From Chrysemys picta bellii (taxonomy: Eukaryota; Chordata; Testudines; Emydidae), in assembly GCF_011386835.1 (NCBI RefSeq), contig NC_088798.1, positions 3,906,001-3,970,000 of the forward strand: 64,000 bases of DNA, given 5' to 3'. Of this stretch, positions 21,801 through 32,398 are shown in pieces (the first letter of the stretch is position 1; every line of letters starts with the position of its first letter). The notes under the pieces are model-generated. The model did no database searches. It worked only from the letters and a program-made list of their open reading frames with translations, and was not told the DNA's origin. Made by a program: the position numbers and the translations under genes.

Positions 21801-24800
21801 TATTGTAGGGGATGCATTCGTTTTTACAGTGGTTCTCTCCATTTTCATCCCATTCCCAATCTGTCAGCCAGTTGTGGATGCAGGTGGCATCATTTTTACA
21901 TGCTTCATACCTGCATGGAGGTTAGTGAGGAACAGAAAGTAAAATTATTTACCTCCTTGTTCTTCAGAGATGTCACTGGATTACACGGATGTCACACAAA
22001 GACGGGCGCATGAGTTCTGCTAATACTCTGTGCTTACATAGCACTTTTCCTCCAGTGATCATATTATCTCCTTTTTACTGTAGGGAAACTGAGGCAAACT
22101 CCATCTTTGATCCATGGACTTTCTGCTCTCTTATACCCAGCATCTACAAGGAGCCAAAATTGGACAGCAGCAGCCATTTGGGGCAGGCACCCCAAGGACA
22201 GACCATCCTCAGAGAGAAGTGGGGAATTTTTATATTTACAAAAGGAAAGAAGCTAATAATGCCAGTTTGAAGGGTGCTGTAAAGAGTCTGTAAAGTCTCT
22301 GAGTCCCAGCTGCTGGGACTGGACAACGGGGATGGATCCCTCCATAACTGCTCTATTCATTCCCTCTGAAGCCTCTGGCACCGGCCATGGTCAGAAGACA
22401 GGATACTGGATGGACCATTGGTCTGACCCAGTGTGGCTGTTCTTATGTTCTAAAGAAATGGGGAAAGCAATCAACTAATGAGCAATTAAATAAGGTCATA
22501 TAAAAATAGTCCAAGAGCCCAGGTTCACTAGTTCTAGGGGGTTGAAGCTGGGGGCAGAAGAGAGGATGTTAAAGGAGCCCAGAGGACTATGGTTTGATAG
22601 GAACTATTTTAAATGACAATTAAATAAAAAAGCAGGTAAATTATTTGTAATCGTCAAGTACTGTAAACTGTTAGCCTATATAAGGAAAAAGTAACTTATT
22701 ACTGTTACTCTCATGCTTCCTCCCTCTCCTATTGTTTGTTATATTCACGTATTGGGCCTTATCTTCCCTAAAGCCCAGATTTTGCAAACACTTACACACC
22801 AGCGTACCTCTGTGTGTCTGAGGCCTGGTCTATACTACAGAGTTATGTCGACGTAAGGCAGCTTACGTTGACCTAACTCTGTAAGTGTCTACACTAAAGT
22901 GTAGCTCCCACTGATGTAACTCGTCCACTACACAAACTTAATAACTCCACCTCCGCGAGAGGCATAGCACATAGGTCAATGCAGTGTCAGTGTAGACACT
23001 GTGTTGCTTACAGCGACTATTGCTGCCTTTCAGAAGCCGTCCCATAATGACAGTTAAACTGGCGCAAGTGCTCCCGGAGAGGACACGCACTGCCACACAA
23101 GGAGCGTGGTGTGGACATACAAAAGCGATTTACTTAGTGTGGTGGCCACACATCGCCGTAACTTAGGTCAACTTAATTTGCAGTGTAGACTTGCCCTGAG
23201 TAGTTTCAAAGATTTCAGTGGAATTACTCATCTGAGTAACCCCAAGAGTTCCTAAATCATGAGCCAGGGCTAGAAAAATCAAGATTGGCTTAAAATCATG
23301 CAAATGTTTAAAAAGAAGACATTTGGTGGGTTTTTTTTCAATTTGCTTTCTGTTTTTGAATCTTCAGGGTACACTCAGGTCCCCTTTTCAAGGTTTTCTC
23401 TGCAACCATGAAGGCTAGAAACTTAATTTTTTTTTAAATTAAAGCTGAGATTCTCACATAGTCACATAACTCCAGAAGCTGGGGCAAGACTCAAAATCAA
23501 ATTGCAAAGGTTGGCACTATTGTACACACAAAGTTAAGCCCTAGTTTATAAGCTCTTTAGGTCCAGGACTATCGCTACTAATGGATTTGTACAGTACCTC
23601 ACACAATGGGGCCACAATCCTTACTAGGATTTTAGGTGCTGGTGTATTATAAATAATAAGAACAACAATGCATTCACATCCAAATTCGGCCCTTAGTCTT
23701 TGAAAACTTAGGAGCGATCAAAGCTATTTTAAACTTGTTTTCTATACAATGTGTGCAACAAGCTGAAAATACTTTTGTCTCACATTTTCACATTCAGTCA
23801 GTTTTCAACAGCCAAGCTTTTATGATGCAGTAATCACCTGGTAGTGCTGGAGTGGACTTCTGATACCAGGAACTCCACTCAGTAGTGATACAATGACATG
23901 TTAAACTTTAAATTGTACGAGTTCAACTTTTCAAGGATAGCCTTTGGCGAACTCTGAGCAGAATAATCTAGGAAGTGTGTTGTCCAAAGTCCTATGTTGC
24001 TTTGTTGATCACAAGTCTCTCTCCATTTCGAGAAAGGACTCAAATCTGTTTCCATCACACCCCCTTGTGGGGGTAACAGCAAGAACAGATGGAGGATAAA
24101 CGAGATCTGAACTGAGCAACGACTGGGTGGGAGAATGGAATAGTCCCAAGCCTGCCCACATGTGAATCTGCTGCTGGACTTTGGGGCCCTGTTGGCAGTG
24201 CAGGTCATAGACTGGCCAATTCTTATGATCCAGCCTTAATATGCCACTGACAGGCAGGCTTGGCCAGTACCATTGTGCTGCTGTGTCTGGCACTGGTACA
24301 GCTATCAACATCAGAGCTTCAGCAATTAGGCTCCAATTCAGCACATGCTTAACTTTAAGCATGTGCTTAAATCCTTCCCTCTTCAGCAAAGCACTTAAAA
24401 ACATGTGCTTAGGAGTATTGCTGAATAGGGGGCTTGACACTGTCCCACAGGAACCTGAATTAATCACTATTTGTATTTATCATCTATATTAGTATAATGT
24501 GCAGGGTCCTCCGGTCAAGATCAGTGCCCCATTGTGCTGAGTGCAATACATACATGTAGGAAGAGACAGTCCCTGTTTTTCATAGGCTTTTTTTTTAAGT
24601 CTCAAGGGGGAGCTAATTGGGGGGGGGGGCAAAATTATGCAAGGTCCTGACATCTGAAGAGATTCATGCTGTCCAGAAACCCACACATGGCTCCTTGAGG
24701 CATGAAAAAAGGCTTGTGAAAAGCACAAATGCAAACTTGAAAGCCCCTCACACCAGCCAGCAGGCACCCTAAGGCTATGGCTACACTGTAGCTTAAGTCG

Positions 24801-27800
24801 AGGTAAGTTATGTCGCTCAGGGGTGTGAATTAACCACTCCCCCTGAGCGACATAATTTGTGCTGACTTAAGCGCGGTGTGGGAGAGCTTCCCCTGCCGAC
24901 AGAGCAACTGCCGGAGGCTGGAGCAGTTAAGCCGATGGAAGAGCTCTCTCCCATCGGCTTAGAGTGACTACGTTAGAGAGCTTATGGTGGGGCACTTGCA
25001 CTGCTGTAAATTCTCTAATGTAGCCATAGCCTAAGGGTACGTCTACACTACCCGCTGGATCGGCGGGTAGTGATTGATCTATCGGAGATCGATTTAGTGC
25101 GTCTACACTAGATGCGATAAATCAATCCCCGATCGCTCTGCCATCGACTCCGGAACTCCACCACAGCGAGAGGCAGAAGTGGAGTCGACGGGGGAGCGGC
25201 AGCCGTTGATCCCGCGCCACAAGGACGCGAAGTAAGTGATTCTAAGTTGATCTAAGATACGTCGACTTCAGCTACGCTATTCTCGTAGCTGAAGTTGCGT
25301 ATCTTAGATCGATCCCGCCTAGTGTAGACCAGGCCTAAGACTGATCTGCTTTTCACAGGGCAGGTTACTTCACTGCTAAGTATTTTTTATTTTGGTGCTA
25401 ATTCTTATTTGAATGTTCAGGATTATTTTTCAGAATTCATGCTTCCCCTTCTGATGGGCAGGGGCCCATTTCACAGATGGGTCAGAAAGAAAGCCGCCCA
25501 CAGGGCTCTGCACGGTTCATAGGGACTTTCAAAGAGACCAGTTTTAATGCTGATGGCAGCAGGAAATCCTATAACAATAGGAAGAAAGGGGAAGGCCCCA
25601 GGCTAGTCAGATGAATTTATTTTAAATGAAATCACTGCTCTCTCAGAATCTTATGCACATTTCTGGCCACAAAGACTACAGTATACAGCAGGCACATTCA
25701 CAGCACATGGAGAAAGTAGGTCACTTCCCCAGGAGCGCTGCAGCATACTAAAAGGACTCCCATGAGTACAATGTGGAAAATCTTGGAAATCCTACTTTGG
25801 AATGTCAAGGAGAGTGGGAAGTTCGTTCAAAATACCTTTTTAGTCTCTGGCCTTGGGTGGGACGAGAGAATGGGAATGACACTGAAAGCTGTCAGACACA
25901 CACCCATGCATATAATATATTGGGTCATTTGTATATTTGTGTCCTATGCCAGGTATATATGACACCAACTGGAGTACCAGATGAGTGGGATGCATAAGAA
26001 ATAGGATGGAAAGTAATACTGCAGATAAATAAGTACTTCTTATTTGCTCACTATCTTCTTGGTGCTTTCCAGACATTCAAGAAGGGACAGACCTTGTCCC
26101 GAGGAGCATAAACTCCCAGACCAAAATGGTCTTTTCTTTAAGGTTACAAAACATGATTTACCAGCTGGTTCTGTTTATATTCAGCTAAACCACATGAGGA
26201 AAACTGGAGTGCTTTGTAACATCACGGAAACCCGTAATATACATTACAGGCCTAATTCTCATTTGCTTTCCACCACCCTGGCAGTGGAAAAGGGGCCTTA
26301 AAATTGGCATAAATTACATGGGCTATGTGTATTTTCTTTCACCATTATGCTGTTCTTTAATTTTACGTAACAGATAGATAATGACTTTTTGTATGATTGA
26401 TATGGATTGTACAAGGTTTATTCTAGCTTTCAGTGGTACCTCATATTGCCTATTATGGGCCTGCTCCAAAGTCCACTGATATCCAACAGAAAGACTCCAA
26501 GGCCCAGACCGTCAAGGGTATGGTGCCTAACTCCTATTGATTTTAAGGAGAGTTAGGTGCCTACATACCTTTGAGGATCTGTGCCCAGCTGACTACAATG
26601 AGCTTTGGATCAGGCCTTGAAACAACAGATGGAATTGCAGAACAGAGTGGAAGTCGTCTCCTCGCTTATTGGTCTGATCACTTCCCTCTGAATCCTTTCC
26701 ATTGTCTTCCCGTCCATGAGTGCATCAGATTTAAGTTTCTTGCCAGCACCTTCAAAATGCTATATAACTCTGCCCGTCCCTTCGACTGTTCATATTTCAT
26801 GTCACTCCCTTGCCCCCTCTGCTCTGCCAACGATGCTGTCCTCAGTTGCTCCTTTATCAGCTTTTCACATGACACCCCTCCATGCCCTTTTCCATGCTGC
26901 TTCTTATGCATTTTGAAGTTGTCACCTTCCAGAGTTCATGCACAAGACCCTTATCGCTCCATATTTAAGTTCCTCTTGAAGCCCTACTTTTGCAATGCTT
27001 CCTATCATGAATCATGGTGACATGTACATAGAGTAAAAATTAGAGAAAAAAGTGATATGTTGTTTCCCATTCCCCCTAACCCCTGTCTACATATCTGTCT
27101 GTCTATCCTTGGGACAGGGATTGTTTTTTCTTATCTGTCTGGAAAAAGCCAAGCATATACTGGGCACCACGATAAATAAAAAGACAGCAATTCCTATACA
27201 AATACTGACGAAGAGTCCTGTGGCACCTTATAGACTAACAGACGTATTGGAACATAAGCTTTCGTGGGTGAATACCCACTTCTTCGTATTCACCCATGAA
27301 AGCTTATGCTCCAATACGTCTGTTAGTCTATAAGGTGCCACAGGACTCTTTAAAAACAACAAGGAGTCTGGTGGCACTTTAAAGACTAAGATTTATTTGG
27401 GCATAAGCTTTCGTGGGTAAAAACCTCACTTCTTCAGATGCAACAGGACTCTTTGTCGCTTTTTACAGATCCAGACTAACACGGCTACCACTCTGATACT
27501 ATACAAATACTGTATATAAGAGATGGGCCCAACCTGGAATCTATTATCTAAACACCTTCAAATTTCAGTGGTGGTGGTTTTGGATTTGAATCCACAGAGC
27601 TGAGCCTATCCAGTCAAGTTAAAGGTCTTGGTCCCTGTCTCCCAGGCACTCAGAAATCTGGGCCCAGCATATCTAAAAGACCGCTGAAAGCTCCAGGATT
27701 AAAACCATGGTCAACAATTCTGCTCTTCCAGCAAAATGGAATTTTCTACAACAGGATAAAAGTCATTGGTGGAACACACGAGCTTTATCCTTCTTCGACC

Positions 27801-30800
27801 TGCCTTCTCTAGCTTTGACACAGAGCAGAGTGGACATATTTAAAAAAAACAACCCACCTCACCCAGTGCACTAAATGCCCCACTAACAACTACGTGGATG
27901 AAACAAAACAATCACTATGCTCTCAAAGGAACTCACACAGAAAACCAATAAAAGACAAAAACACCCTGTCACCCACAGGTGAACACGTTTCACAAAGTGA
28001 TCACTCTGTACCTGACTTATCAGACCTCATCCTCAAAGGAAACCTGCATACACCTTCAAAAGATGAGCCTGGGAATTTAAGTTCTTAACTTTTCCAGATA
28101 CTATAAAATGCAGCTCTTCAGAAGTTAATATGCGGCTCCTTGCATAGGTGCTAACTCTCGGACTGGAGCTACAGGCGCAAACTTTTCAATGTGCCAGGGG
28201 TGCTCACTGCTCAACCCCCAGCTCTGCCCCAGGTCCTGACCACACTCCCCCCCTTCCCCCAAGGCTCTTGCCCCTTCCCCCGAGCCTGCCCTGCCCTCGC
28301 TCCTTCCCCTTCCCGCCCAGAGACCCCTGCACACTGTGAAACAGCTGATTGTGGTGGGCAGGAGGCACGGGGAGGTGCTGATCAGTGGGGCTGCCGGCGG
28401 GCGGGAGGCAGAGGGCGGGATGGGGGGAGCTGATAGGGGGCTGCTGACGTATAACTGTGGCTCTTTGGCAATGTACATTGGTAAATTCTGGCTCCTTCTC
28501 AGGCTCAGGTTGGCCACCCCTGCTATGAATCATGGACTGAATAGAGATTAGGGGTGCTGGAACAATTTGTATAGTGGGGGTGTGGGAGCCATTGAACCAA
28601 ACTGTAAACCCTGCATATAATGGAAACCACTTCAAGCCGGGGGTGTGGCAGCCCCCCCCATCACCTCTAGTTCTAGTACCTATGATAGAGATACTGGATT
28701 TATGGCTTATTTCAACAATTGGTAACCTACTAAACCCCATCCCCAGCATTTTCCCCTCCTTTCCCCCCTATGACTGGACAGGTATTTAAGGGGCACTTCA
28801 CCTTGAATGCTCTCTTGAAATGTATTAACTACTTAGGCTAAACAATCTGTTCCATCTTGTATTTATCTGTGATACTCTGAGTACATTTCCCAGACTTGAG
28901 GAGATCTGTGTAAGCTTGAAAGTCTGTCTCTTTCACCAACAAAAGTTGGTCCAATAAAAGATATTGTCTCACCCACCTTGTCTCTCATCAATTTGAATGG
29001 AAGACAGGTGTCTAAATCTTCTAGACTGCTCTGAACATCTCAACCATTATTTGTATTACATTCACATCATTTTCCCAGTAAAGCCAAAATTCTCTAGTTA
29101 CTATGCACAAGCCTAAAGGTAATAGAGAAAATAGATCAAATGCATTTTTCCAGCTCCTATACGTGCTCTAACATAGCTTTGCTAAATACCAAGGTTTCAT
29201 GATTAAAGATCTACATTTCACATCTCTCTATACCTATAAATAGATGCTGGATCTGGATCACTGGAAAATCAGAATTCTCACTTCTCCAGTGGGATCCAAG
29301 ATGTCTAGACCTGATGATTTGCAAGATATTGGGCTTAAAACTATCCCACCACCTGCCTTGCATCTCAAAAAGTAATTTTCACTACCTGCTTTTATCTGAG
29401 TTGTATTTGGGGGAAGCAAAAATTAACTATTTTCGGGTTAGATCATTATCATTTTTATTAAATGAGGGCTGTTTGAAAACTGCTCTGAAATATGGAGTAT
29501 TAGAAGTAGTTTCAGCAGAGATGGATTAGTAGACAAAAAACAGGTGAAGAGGCAAAAGGTTAAAAATAAATTAAATTTATTACATAAATGAATTTATGTT
29601 AGTTTATCCCATGATTCCACAGTGTACTTAATAGGTACAGAAATAAAGGAATTGTATCTATATCATGGGCACATATTTAGATAATATATGTGATTATGCT
29701 GCTCACATAATTTGTCTTTCCAAAACCATTATAAACCATTATATAAACTGACTTTATACTAGACTTGGAGATGTCACTGAGTACTGCCCATGCCAGTTAT
29801 GTTATTATTTACAGGGTAATAAATTCAAAGGGGAAAAATTAGAGGTGTAGGAAAACAAAGAGAAGTTGAACAAAAGAAGGGAGATAAATGATGCAGAGTG
29901 CTATCAAATTTTGTTGCCACTTGTTTGGGAGGGTCATTATTTGCACATTTGTGGCTACCCCTTACATGAGTAATGCAGGTATCTCAAATATAACCAAAAC
30001 ATATGAGCAGTGTAAAGTGTTAAACCTACCAGTCATCACAGAAGTTTTGGCACAAAGGAACAAACTCAATACCAGCAGTGTAGTTGGGATTGATCCAGTG
30101 AGCGGCATGTGGGGAACACCGGTAAAAGCATTCAATTTTCTTCATGTAATCCTCACAGCTATATTGAGTGAGAAAAACAACAATTAAGTCTGCTTCTCAG
30201 CATCCAAGATTACAGTCCACACTTTCCAACAGGACCATCACTATAGATTAGATGGAGCAGTTTAAATCCATCCTCTCGTCCTATTTGTGTATAGATTCTA
30301 AACTCGTTCCTTTGATGTTGGGTGCGGCTTCTGCCTGTGTAATTACTGGAACTGGACAAATCATGCAAAAAAGTTCCTGAATATTCCCTCTAATTTTTAA
30401 ATGAATTAATTCATCATATTTGGGCTTCTTTTGTATTTGCTTTATACAAACATTTGAGCCACTGAGTTTTTGCTGGCACAAAATGATCAAGTTCAAGGCA
30501 ATAATAAAATGTAGCCTCAAACCACAGCATCAAACTTTGTTTCTGTGTTATAGTTTCATGATTTCACCAGGATTTAGATTTTCTCTAGTCCAGCTGAAGT
30601 TACTGAAAAACCACATATTGTAGTTGTTCTCCTGGGAGTGGCAGGAGATCGCTATTACTTTTGCAAATATGTTTTTGCTTAATTGTTTTGCACTTTCATT
30701 CTTTTATTTGTGTAGCCTGTCATATTTTAAACTCTAAAAATCTAGCAACGAACTATAAGCCTCAGTTAGGAAAACATTTTTTATGGTTACAAGGCTCACA

Positions 30801-32398
30801 AGACTACAAAATTTTTTTCTCATTATTTGCAATTTTCCTTTCTGGCTTTCCTTTTACATTTTGTTTTTTAAGATTTAATCTAATCGATCTGTTTTTTTAA
30901 ACAAGGGACAACTACAGCAGTACAAAGCAGGCATGGTTGTAAATGTGGCTTAACCAGCCAGTTAAACCAGGTTTGTTACTGGTTTGTATTGCCAGATGAT
31001 TGCACACCAGAGAGAGCATTTTTTAAAAGAGCAGGTCTTAAGAGCTGTCACTCCCCTTCATGAAATGGCAGAAACCACTCTGCCTGAATAAAGTGTGATT
31101 AAGACTCCATGGATTTTTGGGCGAGGAGAGAAGGAGCAAAGAGGAGCTGGGCAGAGGGGCCAAGATGGGGGCAGCCACTTTAGGCAACATCTCCAGAAAA
31201 ACCTATGGAGTTTCCATCAGAAATTCCAGGGGGAGTTAATGTTGGCAGTTTCAGCTATTGTGGAATAGTCCTATTGCACCAGGACATAGACAATATCAAA
31301 GCTGACTTACGATTTACTGAGATTCCCACATCTGTTCCAGTAGCTGTTGCTTACTTGAATTACTGGTGAATGAGCCAACTGCTCTGTGAAGTTTGCATAG
31401 CAACAGGAAGCTATTGGAAATAAAACAAAGAGACTCCAATGAGGGTTTACTTTAACACTCAACATTTGGAAAACTCAACATTTAGAATGAATCTTTTTGG
31501 CACTTAATCCAAAATGGTAACTACTGGGAGGGAAGCTTTACAAAAGAAAGACTTTCTACGACTTGTAAGTGAATGATCTCGGAAATGATAATGTGCCCGC
31601 TGATTAAGTGGGACTGAACTGGCATCAATATTGTTTTGTGAGAATGTATTCAGTCAGTGCCAAGAAGCTAAGTGGTGTTTAACCAGCTGTCATATGCTGG
31701 AGGAGTGACATTTCGGAACTCCAGCCTTTTCATACAGAAGTTACCAAATAAAGAAGAAAAAAGATGACATGCAGTGAATATTGGTTTTAGTCTTATATTT
31801 ATATCCAGTACAGCATTTTAGTTTTCATACTTTTTAATCAGGTCAGAAAGTTAATTGGGACTATAATTTGTGCACTGAGACATCACAATCCAGACAATTA
31901 TGCTGTATTTTAAATATTCTCATACTCATATCAAGCCCAAATCATCCCTAGTGTGAGCTTAAGTAAATGGAGTACAACTGGATGAAATTTGGATCAGACA
32001 TTTTTGAAGTTCAGTTACTGAAGCCAATCGTTTTGCAGCCGGTCTCAAGGAGAGCAGTATCTGGCTCTGCAATTGGCACTGGACGTAGTAAGGAAAAAGC
32101 CAATAAAAGTTGCTTTTCAAACAAACCTCTTATTGTAAATATTGCACAGTGTTAACGTAATTAAAAGGATGGCAGGGACTGTTAGTTGATGCAAAGGTCA
32201 ACTTTTAAACTATTCTGAAAATTCTCTGCCAAAGATTAAACAGCTCTTACATTCAGAGTACAGTGTGCATTCATGCATGTCCAGCTCAGGGCTTGGTCTA
32301 TGCTTGTGAGTCCCCCCCTCCAGACATTTATCCCTTTTGCAGGTGGATGTTGCTAGGATAGCAAAAAATAGGACTACAGCAAACTTGAACATGGTCAT
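15567..32398 (-). CDS. RBP: riboflavin-binding protein precursor (egg/plasma riboflavin carrier), five coding exons
   Basis: Joining 32251-32398, 31311-31410, 30030-30158, 21799-21910 and 15567-15803 gives 241 residues (chicken: 238). Every junction is GT-AG and in phase. Residues 1-20 are a signal peptide (M-T-M-F-K-F-A-V-V-L-F-F). The mature part keeps 18 cysteines, as needed for the nine disulfides of the chicken protein. N-glycosylation sequons are N56, N79, N108 and N167. An acidic serine cluster at 205-219 (S-E-S-S-E-E-S-S-S…) matches the phosphorylated segment needed in hens for uptake into the oocyte. The protein belongs to the folate-receptor family and binds riboflavin in plasma and egg. 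The second Met (residue 3) aligns with the chicken start and is an equal alternative. Liver and oviduct expression under oestrogen is known in birds but not visible here. Symbol as in chicken. Confidence 0.95.
16840..17375 (+). mobile_element. two MIR-type SINE fragments
   Basis: GACTTTGTCACTGACTCACT…CCTTGGTCTAGTCATTTAAC (near 16880-16925) and TGTGCAAGTCACTCATTTCTC with GAAAGGTGCTATAA (near 17300-17350) both follow the MIR core order. Confidence 0.6.
17543..17757. mobile_element. hAT-type MITE
   Basis: Ends CGGGGTTCTCAGAC and GTTTGAGAACCCCTG are inverted repeats. The 8-bp target duplication GTGTATAC is exact at 17535-17542 and 17758-17765. Confidence 0.9.
17766..18944. other. gene-less intron stretch
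   Basis: No exon, RNA gene or named repeat is recognised. Confidence 0.5.
18953..19200. mobile_element. GC-rich hAT-type MITE
   Basis: Ends CAGGGGTTCTCAAAC and CAGTTTGAGAACCACTG are inverted. Flanks ATGTACCA (18945-18952) and ATGTACTG (19201-19208) match at six of eight. Its GC-rich interior creates spurious Pro/Ala-rich ORFs. Confidence 0.8.
19655..19717 (+). mobile_element. Penelope-like element 3' fragment, tail-less
   Basis: CTCTCACCAACAGAAG…GGTCCAATAAAAGATATTACC ends exactly at CACCTTGTCTC, where copies with a tail would continue. It is the same family as the GIY-YIG-bearing copies at 27853 and 63091. Confidence 0.65.
19730..21069. other. gene-less intron stretch
   Basis: At 20530-20620 an old palindromic fragment (CACTGAAGTAAGTGGAAAGA facing its complement) is recognisable. 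Nothing else is seen. Confidence 0.45.
21078..21365. mobile_element. hAT-type MITE
   Basis: Ends CAGTGGTTCTCAA and TTGAGAGCCACTG. Flanks ATCTAGGC (21070-21077) and ATCTAGAC (21366-21373) match at seven of eight. Confidence 0.85.
21457..21645. mobile_element. Tigger/TcMar-type MITE, 189 bp
   Basis: Ends CACCTCTACCCCGATATAAC and the inverted GTTATATCGGGGTAGACATG, flanked by TA. Relatives occur at 44665-44860 and 56249-56426. The superfamily is inferred from the TA target and the Tigger-like terminal style. Confidence 0.75.
21799..21910 (-). CDS. RBP: riboflavin-binding protein exon, 112 nt
   Basis: Acceptor CCATGCAG|GTATG and donor AATAAG|GTGAGA. It encodes W-Y-E-A-C-K-N-D through N-E-C-I-P-Y-N-K and the Trp-rich segment W-L-T-D-W-E-W, the region that stacks on the flavin in the chicken protein. 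Confidence 0.95.
22015..22462 (+). mobile_element. MIR fragment followed by CR1 LINE 3' end
   Basis: At 22015-22100, ATAGCACTTTTC…GGGAAACTGAGGCAAAC is MIR-like. At 22270-22462, GAAGACAGGATACTGG…GGTCTGACCCAGTGTGGC and TTCTTATGTTC are the CR1 3' untranslated pattern. Confidence 0.65.
22822..23196 (-). mobile_element. Harbinger MITE, deletion derivative of the 52923-56175 element
   Basis: Starts GGCCTGGTCTATACTACAG and ends GCAGTGTAGACTTGCCC, with TGA duplicated at 22819-22821 and 23197-23199. Its left third matches the reversed right end of the large Harbinger element, and its right part the reversed left end (shared CAAAAGCGATTTA). Only the middle is missing. Confidence 0.85.
23540..23660 (+). 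mobile_element. old LINE 3'-tail-like fragment
   Basis: TTTGTACAGTACCTCACACAATGGGGCC…TTTTAGGTGCT…ATAAATAATAA follows a tail pattern common in reptile genomes. A second copy is at 46725-46845, with antisense pieces near 7207-7260 and 24500-24570. The family name is uncertain. Confidence 0.45.
24773..25031. mobile_element. Harbinger-type MITE A
   Basis: Ends GGCTATGGCTACACTGTAGC and the inverted GTAGCCATAGCC, with TAA at 24770-24772 and 25032-25034. It contains internal palindromes around CTGAGCGACATAA. A truncated relative starts at 35296. Confidence 0.85.
25035..25335. mobile_element. Harbinger-type MITE B, abutting MITE A
   Basis: Ends GGGTACGTCTACACTA and the inverted TAGTGTAGACCAGGCC, with TAA at 25032-25034 (shared with MITE A) and 25336-25338. 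Inner inverted repeats include GATACGTCGACTTCAGCTAC. Confidence 0.85.
26660..27185 (+). mobile_element. L2-like LINE fragment, reverse transcriptase C-terminus
   Basis: The frame at 26690-26790 reads F-H-C-L-P-V-H-…-I-R-F-K-F-L-A-S-T-F-K, the motif at the end of many LINE reverse transcriptases. It closes with GGGACAGGGATTG…ATACTGGGCACC…ATAAATAAA, an L2-type tail. The open frame of 149 codons there is a relic, not a host gene. Confidence 0.55.
27208..27498 (-). mobile_element. fold-back Penelope-like insertion carrying a nested copy
   Basis: Arms 27208-27274 and 27287-27351 are inverted copies (about three mismatches) separated by 12 nt. The right arm resumes after a nested insertion and runs into the tail. 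The whole is bracketed by an exact 14-bp duplication, CTATACAAATACTG, at 27194-27207 and 27499-27512. Confidence 0.85.
27352..27442 (-). mobile_element. nested tail-less Penelope-like copy, 91 bp
   Basis: It sits inside the right arm of the fold-back and has an exact 12-bp duplication, ACAGGACTCTTT, at 27340-27351 and 27443-27454. On the plus strand it starts at AAAAACAACAAGGAG, so the terminal tail is absent. Confidence 0.85.
27855..28085 (+). pseudogene. GIY-YIG endonuclease remnant of a Penelope-like element
   Basis: The frame reads Q-C-T-K-C-P then N-N-Y-V-x-E-T-K-Q-S-L and R-N-S-H-R, the GIY-YIG core as found at the C-terminus of Penelope-like polymerases, and later S-P-T-G-E-H. The Gly of Y-V-G-E is replaced by Asp. 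Only the C-terminal endonuclease part survives; no reverse transcriptase precedes it. A GTG at 27894 opens a longer frame, but there is no sign of a host gene. Confidence 0.7.
28109..28522. mobile_element. hAT-type MITE in the Penelope-like element
   Basis: The right end GGTTGGCCACCCCTG is intact and the left end is shortened. Flanks CTATAAAA and CTATGAAT are a decayed duplication. The intact relative is at 40250-40642. Confidence 0.75.
28549..28684. mobile_element. second hAT-type MITE in the Penelope-like element
   Basis: It begins TAGGGGTGCTGGAAC. The 8-bp duplication ATAGAGAT is exact at 28541-28548 and 28685-28692. Confidence 0.8.
30030..30158 (-). CDS. RBP: riboflavin-binding protein exon, 129 nt
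   Basis: Acceptor CAATATAG|CTG and donor GACTG|GTAGGT, which splits the Trp126 codon. It encodes C-E-D-Y-M-K-K-I-E-C to Q-N-F-C-D-D, with cysteines 84, 93, 97, 119 and 123 and sequon N108. Confidence 0.95.
30159..32250. other. RBP: introns around the 100-nt riboflavin-binding protein exon
   Basis: Intron 30159-31310 and intron 31411-32250 show no exon and no repeat I can name. Confidence 0.7.
31311..31410 (-). CDS. RBP: riboflavin-binding protein exon, 100 nt
   Basis: Acceptor CCAATAG|CTT and donor AAATC|GTAAGT. It encodes C-C-Y-A-N-F-T-E-Q through N-R-C-G-N-L-S-K, including sequons N56 and N79. It is too short to appear as a long ORF and was found by homology. Confidence 0.95.
32251..32398 (-). 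CDS. RBP: riboflavin-binding protein exon with signal peptide
   Basis: The exon begins at 32410 after the acceptor CTTCCCTTACAG, 12 nt before the ATG, so a non-coding exon must lie upstream (not located). The donor is GAAT|GTAAGA at 32251. It encodes residues 1-49, from the signal peptide to T-L-Y-S-E, plus one base of Ser50. Confidence 0.95.

Larger units (their letters stand above)
27853..28987 (+). mobile_element. Penelope-like element, 5'-truncated, GIY-YIG end, interrupted twice
   Basis: From left to right: remnant GIY-YIG coding (27855-28085), a hAT MITE (28109-28522), a few element bases, a second hAT MITE (28549-28684), then the element's 3' untranslated end up to CACCTTGTCTCT at 28987. 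The family is the same as the 63091-63646 copy. Confidence 0.75.
21911..30029 (-). other. RBP: riboflavin-binding protein 8.1-kb intron
   Basis: Its load is CR1 and MIR fragments, three Harbinger MITEs (22822, 24773, 25035), an old LINE tail at 23540-23660, an L2-like fragment at 26660-27185 and the Penelope-like cluster at 27208-28987. Stretches 23661-24769, 25339-26659 and 28989-30029 show no exon and no repeat I can name. Confidence 0.75.

Noticed and set aside
26571..27020. 149-codon plus-strand frame as a possible host gene
   Set aside because: It contains the LINE reverse-transcriptase end motif and an L2-like tail; it is a transposon relic.
28125..28749. 130- to 181-codon frames around 28.1-28.7 kb
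   Set aside because: They cross the two hAT MITEs inserted in the Penelope-like element and have no domain.
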